Origin: SZUA-36 sp963759155
GTDB lineage: Bacteria > Pseudomonadota > Gammaproteobacteria > Xanthomonadales > SZUA-36
Reading direction: 5' to 3'
Assembly: GCA_963759155.1 (NCBI GenBank)
Contig: CAVWXX010000004.1
Location: 186,001-250,000 of the forward strand
DNA length: 64,000 nucleotides
Part shown: piece after piece, positions 60,345 through 64,000 of the stretch
Layout: every line of letters begins with the position of its first letter
Numbering within the stretch: the first letter of the stretch is position 1
Notes under the pieces: generated by a model
Databases searched by the model: none
Told to the model about the DNA's origin: nothing
What the model saw: the letters and a program-made list of their open reading frames with translations, nothing else
Made by a program: the position numbers and the translations under genes

Positions 60345-62594
60345 ATGAATACTCCGCACAGAGCCGGACCGGCCAAAATTACCGCGCGCCCGGACAGTTT
60401 TCACGTTTGGCGCAGCCGTAAAGACCTGCTGGCCAGTAAAATTATTGCCCTGGGTGGCCTTGTGGTCATTGCTGCTGTGTTGTTGATTTTATTCTACCTG
60501 TTGTATGTCGTAAGCCCCCTGTTTCTACCGGCCAAAATGTCACGTGCTAACCTTGAAGGGGACGCCGCCTGGCTCAACAACGATACTGCCTTCCTGGCAC
60601 TTGAAGAACAACAGCAGGTGGCATTCCGTATCGCAGGAAGCGGCAAGGTTGAATTCTTTAGCCTGGATGATATGCAACTGGTTGAATCTGCAGACGTCTG
60701 GGCCGGTGGCCAGGCTGTCGCCCATGTTGCTGATGATCAGGACCATAGCGGACTTGTCGCGGTGGCGTTTGAAGACGGCAGGGTCGGTTTGTTACAGAAA
60801 TATTACAGTACCGATTTCTCTGCCGGTATCGAATTGAGAAAGATCGTACCGAAACTCGATTTCCCCTACGGCTCCGACCTTCGTGACCTGATGCCAAATG
60901 GTGGTATCACCGGTCTCGCGATGTCAGATGACGAATCGGAGTTGATGCTGGCCGCTTCTGGAAGTGGCGGGCGGATCCGGCTTGAAAGAAGTACAAAAGA
61001 GGAAAACTTTCTCAGTGGCGAGGTTACCCTCGATACCACCGTCAAGGCGCTCGATGTAAATTTTGAAGTGACGGCAATCAATATAAGCGGTGATCACCGC
61101 TGGCTGTACCTGGGCGATGAAAATGGCCAGATTCATTTCATCAACACCGCAACCATGCAGGAGGGCCAGGTTGCACAGGTTGCTGACCAGGCCATCACCA
61201 GCATGACCATGCTGCTGGGTGGTATTTCGGTGCTTGCAGGTGATGCTGGTGGAACCGTTACACAGTTGTTCCCGGTCAGGGATAGCGATAATGAATACAG
61301 CCTGGAGATCATCCGGCGGTTTGAAGGCAACCAGTCTGCAATTACCCAAATTATTCCAGAAGAACGCCGAAAAGGCTTCATGACACTGGATGCCGAAAGC
61401 ACGCTGTCTATTTTTCATAGTACGGCCGGGGAACTGATCCTGAGGGAGAAACTGGACGGTCAGCCACAGGCCCTCGCGCTGGCGCCACGTGCATCCGGGT
61501 TGCTGGTGCTCTATGACGATAACCGTGCGGAGTTCATGGATATTGATAATGAACACCCGGAGGTCTCGTTCGCATCACTGTGGTCAAAGGTCTGGTATGA
61601 GAATTACGCCGAGCCTGAATATGTCTGGCAATCATCTTCGTCAAGTAATGATTTCGAGCCGAAGTTCAGCCTGTCTCCGCTCGCTTTCGGTACGCTGAAG
61701 GCGGCACTGTATGCCATGTTATTCGCCCTGCCGCTGGCCTTGCTTGGTGCCGCCTATACTGCCTACTTCATGTCATCCTCCCTGCGCAGGCTGGTCAAGC
61801 CGACCATCGAGATCATGGCGGCTTTGCCCACCGTTATCCTCGGTTTCCTGGCGGGTCTCTGGTTTGCACCGTTCCTGGAGGAAAACCTGGCAGGTGTGTT
61901 TGCCATGTTGATTGTCATGCCGGCAGGTTTGCTGATTTTCGCCTGGTTCTGGACCAGGGCATCGTGGAGATTGAAGAATTACGTAAAAGAAGGCTGGGAG
62001 CCGGTGCTGTTGTTACCGGTGCTGGTGGTTCTGGCATTTGTATCAATTGAGTTTGTCGGCCCGTTCCAGGACCTGTTTTTCGACGGGGACCTGCGCAATT
62101 GGCTGAGTCGTGAAGCCGGTATTTCCTACGACCAGAGAAACGCGATGGTGGTCGGTTGCGCGATGGGTTTTGCCGTTATCCCGACGATATTTTCAATTGC
62201 CGAAGATGCCATCTACGGCGTGCCTACGACCCTGTCGGATGGTTCGCTGGCCCTGGGTGCGACCCCGTGGCAGACCATGGTCAGGGTGACACTGCCTACC
62301 GCCAGTCCGGGTATCTTCTCGGCGATCATGATTGGTCTCGGCCGCGCAGTGGGTGAAACCATGATCGTTCTGATGGCTACCGGTAATACGCCAATCATGG
62401 ATTGGAACCTGTTTGAGGGCATGCGCACGCTGGCAGCAAATATCGCGGTAGAGATGCCTGAATCGGCTATGAACAGCTCACACTATCGCATCCTGTTCCT
62501 GGCCGCGCTGGTGTTATTCATGTTCACATTCGTAGTCAATACCGGGGCTGAGTTAATACGCCAGCGCCTGCGCGAAAAGTACAGTTCGCTGTGA
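60345..62594 (+). CDS. Large phosphate ABC permease PstC with periplasmic insertion
   Basis: A 749-residue permease of the long PstC type found in Pseudomonas-like and marine gammaproteobacteria. One helix at residues 30-57 is followed by a large periplasmic domain (about 60-440) with repeated beta-propeller-like strands (DHRWLYLGDENGQIHFIN, ISVLAGDAGGTVTQLFPV). The permease core follows from about 450, with the docking loop SLALGATPWQTMVRVTLPTA and GRAVGETMIVLMATGN. It forms a pair with the pstA-type gene after it. Together with the compact pair upstream, the cluster has two full sets of channel subunits. Confidence 0.9.
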   Translation: MNTPHRAGPAKITARPDSFHVWRSRKDLLASKIIALGGLVVIAAVLLILFYLLYVVSPLFLPAKMSRANLEGDAAWLNNDTAFLALEEQQQVAFRIAGSGKVEFFSLDDMQLVESADVWAGGQAVAHVADDQDHSGLVAVAFEDGRVGLLQKYYSTDFSAGIELRKIVPKLDFPYGSDLRDLMPNGGITGLAMSDDESELMLAASGSGGRIRLERSTKEENFLSGEVTLDTTVKALDVNFEVTAINISGDHRWLYLGDENGQIHFINTATMQEGQVAQVADQAITSMTMLLGGISVLAGDAGGTVTQLFPVRDSDNEYSLEIIRRFEGNQSAITQIIPEERRKGFMTLDAESTLSIFHSTAGELILREKLDGQPQALALAPRASGLLVLYDDNRAEFMDIDNEHPEVSFASLWSKVWYENYAEPEYVWQSSSSSNDFEPKFSLSPLAFGTLKAALYAMLFALPLALLGAAYTAYFMSSSLRRLVKPTIEIMAALPTVILGFLAGLWFAPFLEENLAGVFAMLIVMPAGLLIFAWFWTRASWRLKNYVKEGWEPVLLLPVLVVLAFVSIEFVGPFQDLFFDGDLRNWLSREAGISYDQRNAMVVGCAMGFAVIPTIFSIAEDAIYGVPTTLSDGSLALGATPWQTMVRVTLPTASPGIFSAIMIGLGRAVGETMIVLMATGNTPIMDWNLFEGMRTLAANIAVEMPESAMNSSHYRILFLAALVLFMFTFVVNTGAELIRQRLREKYSSL

Positions 62595-62604
62595 GGTTGT
62601 TTGA

Positions 62605-64000
62605 ATGAAAGCACTGGCAAAATGGATTGCAGATGGTACGCCCTGGATCTGGTTAAACGCAGCGGCGGTCAGCGCCTGCATATTATTGGTTGTGGGTTTA
62701 CTGGTATTGATCGGCGTCCGGGGCATGGGGCATTTCTGGCCATTGGAGGTGCAGAAGGTCGTTTATCAGCAAGTCGACGGAAGTGAACTTGTCCTTGCCG
62801 GGCAGGTAAGGGAATCGGAAAAGGTCACTGCCATGCGTTTGCGTGAATCGGGTCTGGAGGTTGCAGAAGGCACCGAGTTTGTTACCCGTTACCTTTTGAA
62901 GACCGGGAATCGCGATATCCTGGGACAGGATTTTCGCTGGATACTGGAACCATCGATCCAGTCGAGAAGCAAGCCACAAAGCATGGTGGTGTTCGAGCGC
63001 GAGGAGTGGGGCGTTTTTATCGGCAACCTGGTCGGTGTAAGGGAAAAGGGTCAACTGCTCGCGGACCCGGATGTCTGGGGGAGTTTTCAGGGACCGGCTT
63101 GATTATGCCAATGGCCTGAGGGATGAAATCGACGAGCTTGAAAAAAGCCGAATCGGCAGCATCAACTATCGGCTTGAACGTCTTCGGCTGAAGAAACGCG
63201 GCCTGGAAATCGAGGGGAACGACGATACGGAAAGCCTGGCTGAAATCGAAGCCGATCGCGTCTTGTTACAAAAGGAATACGAAGTACTTGAGCAGGAACT
63301 GGGTGACCTGTATACCCGCTTGCGCAGTGATGCCGTCGTCGTCAACACGGTTGACGGGCAGGAACTCGAGTTACCGATGTCAACTATCGTTGACGCCTAC
63401 CAGCCAAACCAGATGAACCTGGGTGGAAAAATCGGGCATTTTTTCCATAATGTCTGGAAATTCATTGCTGAAGACCCGCGTGAGGCCAATACCGAGGGTG
63501 GCATTTTTCCGGCCATATTCGGTACCGTGTTGATGGTGTTGCTGATGAGCGTGTTCGTCACGCCGCTTGGGGTCGTGGCGGCAGTCTACTTGAAAGAATA
63601 CGCACGCCAGGGTCTGTTTACCCGTTTTATTCGTGTCGCGGTCAATAACCTGGCCGGTGTACCCTCAATTGTATACGGCGTGTTTGGGCTGGGCTTCTTT
63701 GTCTATACACTGGGCGGCAGTATCGACCGACTGTTCTACCCGGAAGCCTTACCGGCACCAACATTTGGTACAGGCGGTCTGTTCTGGGCATCGCTGACCC
63801 TGGCATTACTGACTTTGCCTGTGGTCATCGTTTCGACCGAGGAGGGGCTTTCAAGAATCCCCCGTAGCATCCGCGAGGGTAGCCTGGCGCTTGGCGCAAC
63901 CAAATGGGAAACCCTGTGGCGCACGGTATTGCCAATGGCCTCTCCAGGCATCATGACCGGCCTGATCCTCGCCGTGGCGAGGGCAGCGGGTGAAGTTGCA
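62605..64000 (+). CDS. Large phosphate ABC permease PstA, frameshifted and cut by the window end
   Basis: The partner of the large PstC. An N-terminal helix (residues 15-38) leads into a periplasmic region. The frame is lost at the G run 63077-63081, ending at 63102; removing one G continues as VWGVFRDRLDYANGLRDEID. A coiled coil (about 165-250; LEKSRIGSINYRLERLRLKK) then precedes the permease core with GGIFPAIFGTVLMVLLMSVF, NNLAGVPSIVYGVFGLGFF and the docking loop REGSLALGATKWETLWRTVLP. The sequence runs off the window in the VARAAGE motif, so the C-terminus is missing. Reconstructed length in the window is about 465 residues. Confidence 0.85.

Overview
The window reads as chromosomal DNA of a free-living, probably marine or aquatic gammaproteobacterium. 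The main evidence is the conserved order pyrG-kdsA-eno-ftsB-ispD-ispF-truD, the parC/parE pair, the DUF3450-TtpC-ExbB-ExbD-TonB-TPR cluster, and PhoB boxes of the CTGTCATAAAACTGTCAT type. Base composition is moderate in GC throughout. I saw no rRNA or tRNA genes, no prophage and no CRISPR array. Family names come from my own reading of motifs and lengths; no search was run.

Layout. 0-6.5 kb: the tail of an unknown gene, a sodium:solute symporter, an aminotransferase, a transketolase-like enzyme and a Cof-type HAD phosphatase. 6.5-9.7 kb: a hairpin repeat, a secreted ankyrin protein and a TIR-membrane-TPR protein. 9.7-13.3 kb: a pyrimidine salvage/catabolism group (NCS1 permease, dihydropyrimidinase, cytosine deaminase-like enzyme) with two small gene remnants that look like beta-ureidopropionase and PreT. 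13.3-17.1 kb: DUF3617 protein, aldo/keto reductase, bacteriohemerythrin, di-heme peroxidase and a Sel1-like protein. 17.2-22.2 kb: parC, parE and a small outer-membrane protein. 22.4-29.2 kb: the pyrG to truD housekeeping operon plus an FHA protein. 29.3-35 kb: a second hairpin repeat, a TauE exporter, a GNAT, an HExxH protein, a two-component system, a PspB-like protein and an AstE-like zinc hydrolase. 35.2-40.8 kb: a tightly overlapping Gld-type ABC operon ending with an AlkA-like glycosylase. 40.8-41.7 kb: a possible SecB-like protein and a 262-bp MITE-like element.

41.7-64 kb is the most distinctive part and looks like one large phosphate-starvation locus. Divergent Pho boxes at about 43.55 and 43.6 kb face a secreted beta-helix-type protein on one side. 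On the other they face an energised outer-membrane uptake operon: DUF3450, TtpC-like, ExbB, ExbD, TonB, TPR and a 1057-residue TonB-dependent receptor. Next comes a fusion of 2-phosphoglycerate kinase and archaeal-type phosphoglycerate mutase. Then a near-perfect Pho box leads into pstS, a phoU fused to a degenerate ArsC/LMW-phosphatase domain, pstC, pstA and two different pstB genes. A further Pho box precedes a second, large-architecture pstC-pstA pair that runs off the window. The two PstB proteins carry complementary losses of catalytic motifs, as expected for an asymmetric heterodimeric ATPase.

Caution: seven genes are broken by eight single-base frameshifts, most at short G or C runs, with clear homology continuing on both sides. 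Residual sequencing or assembly error is the simplest explanation, so I annotate each as one gene.
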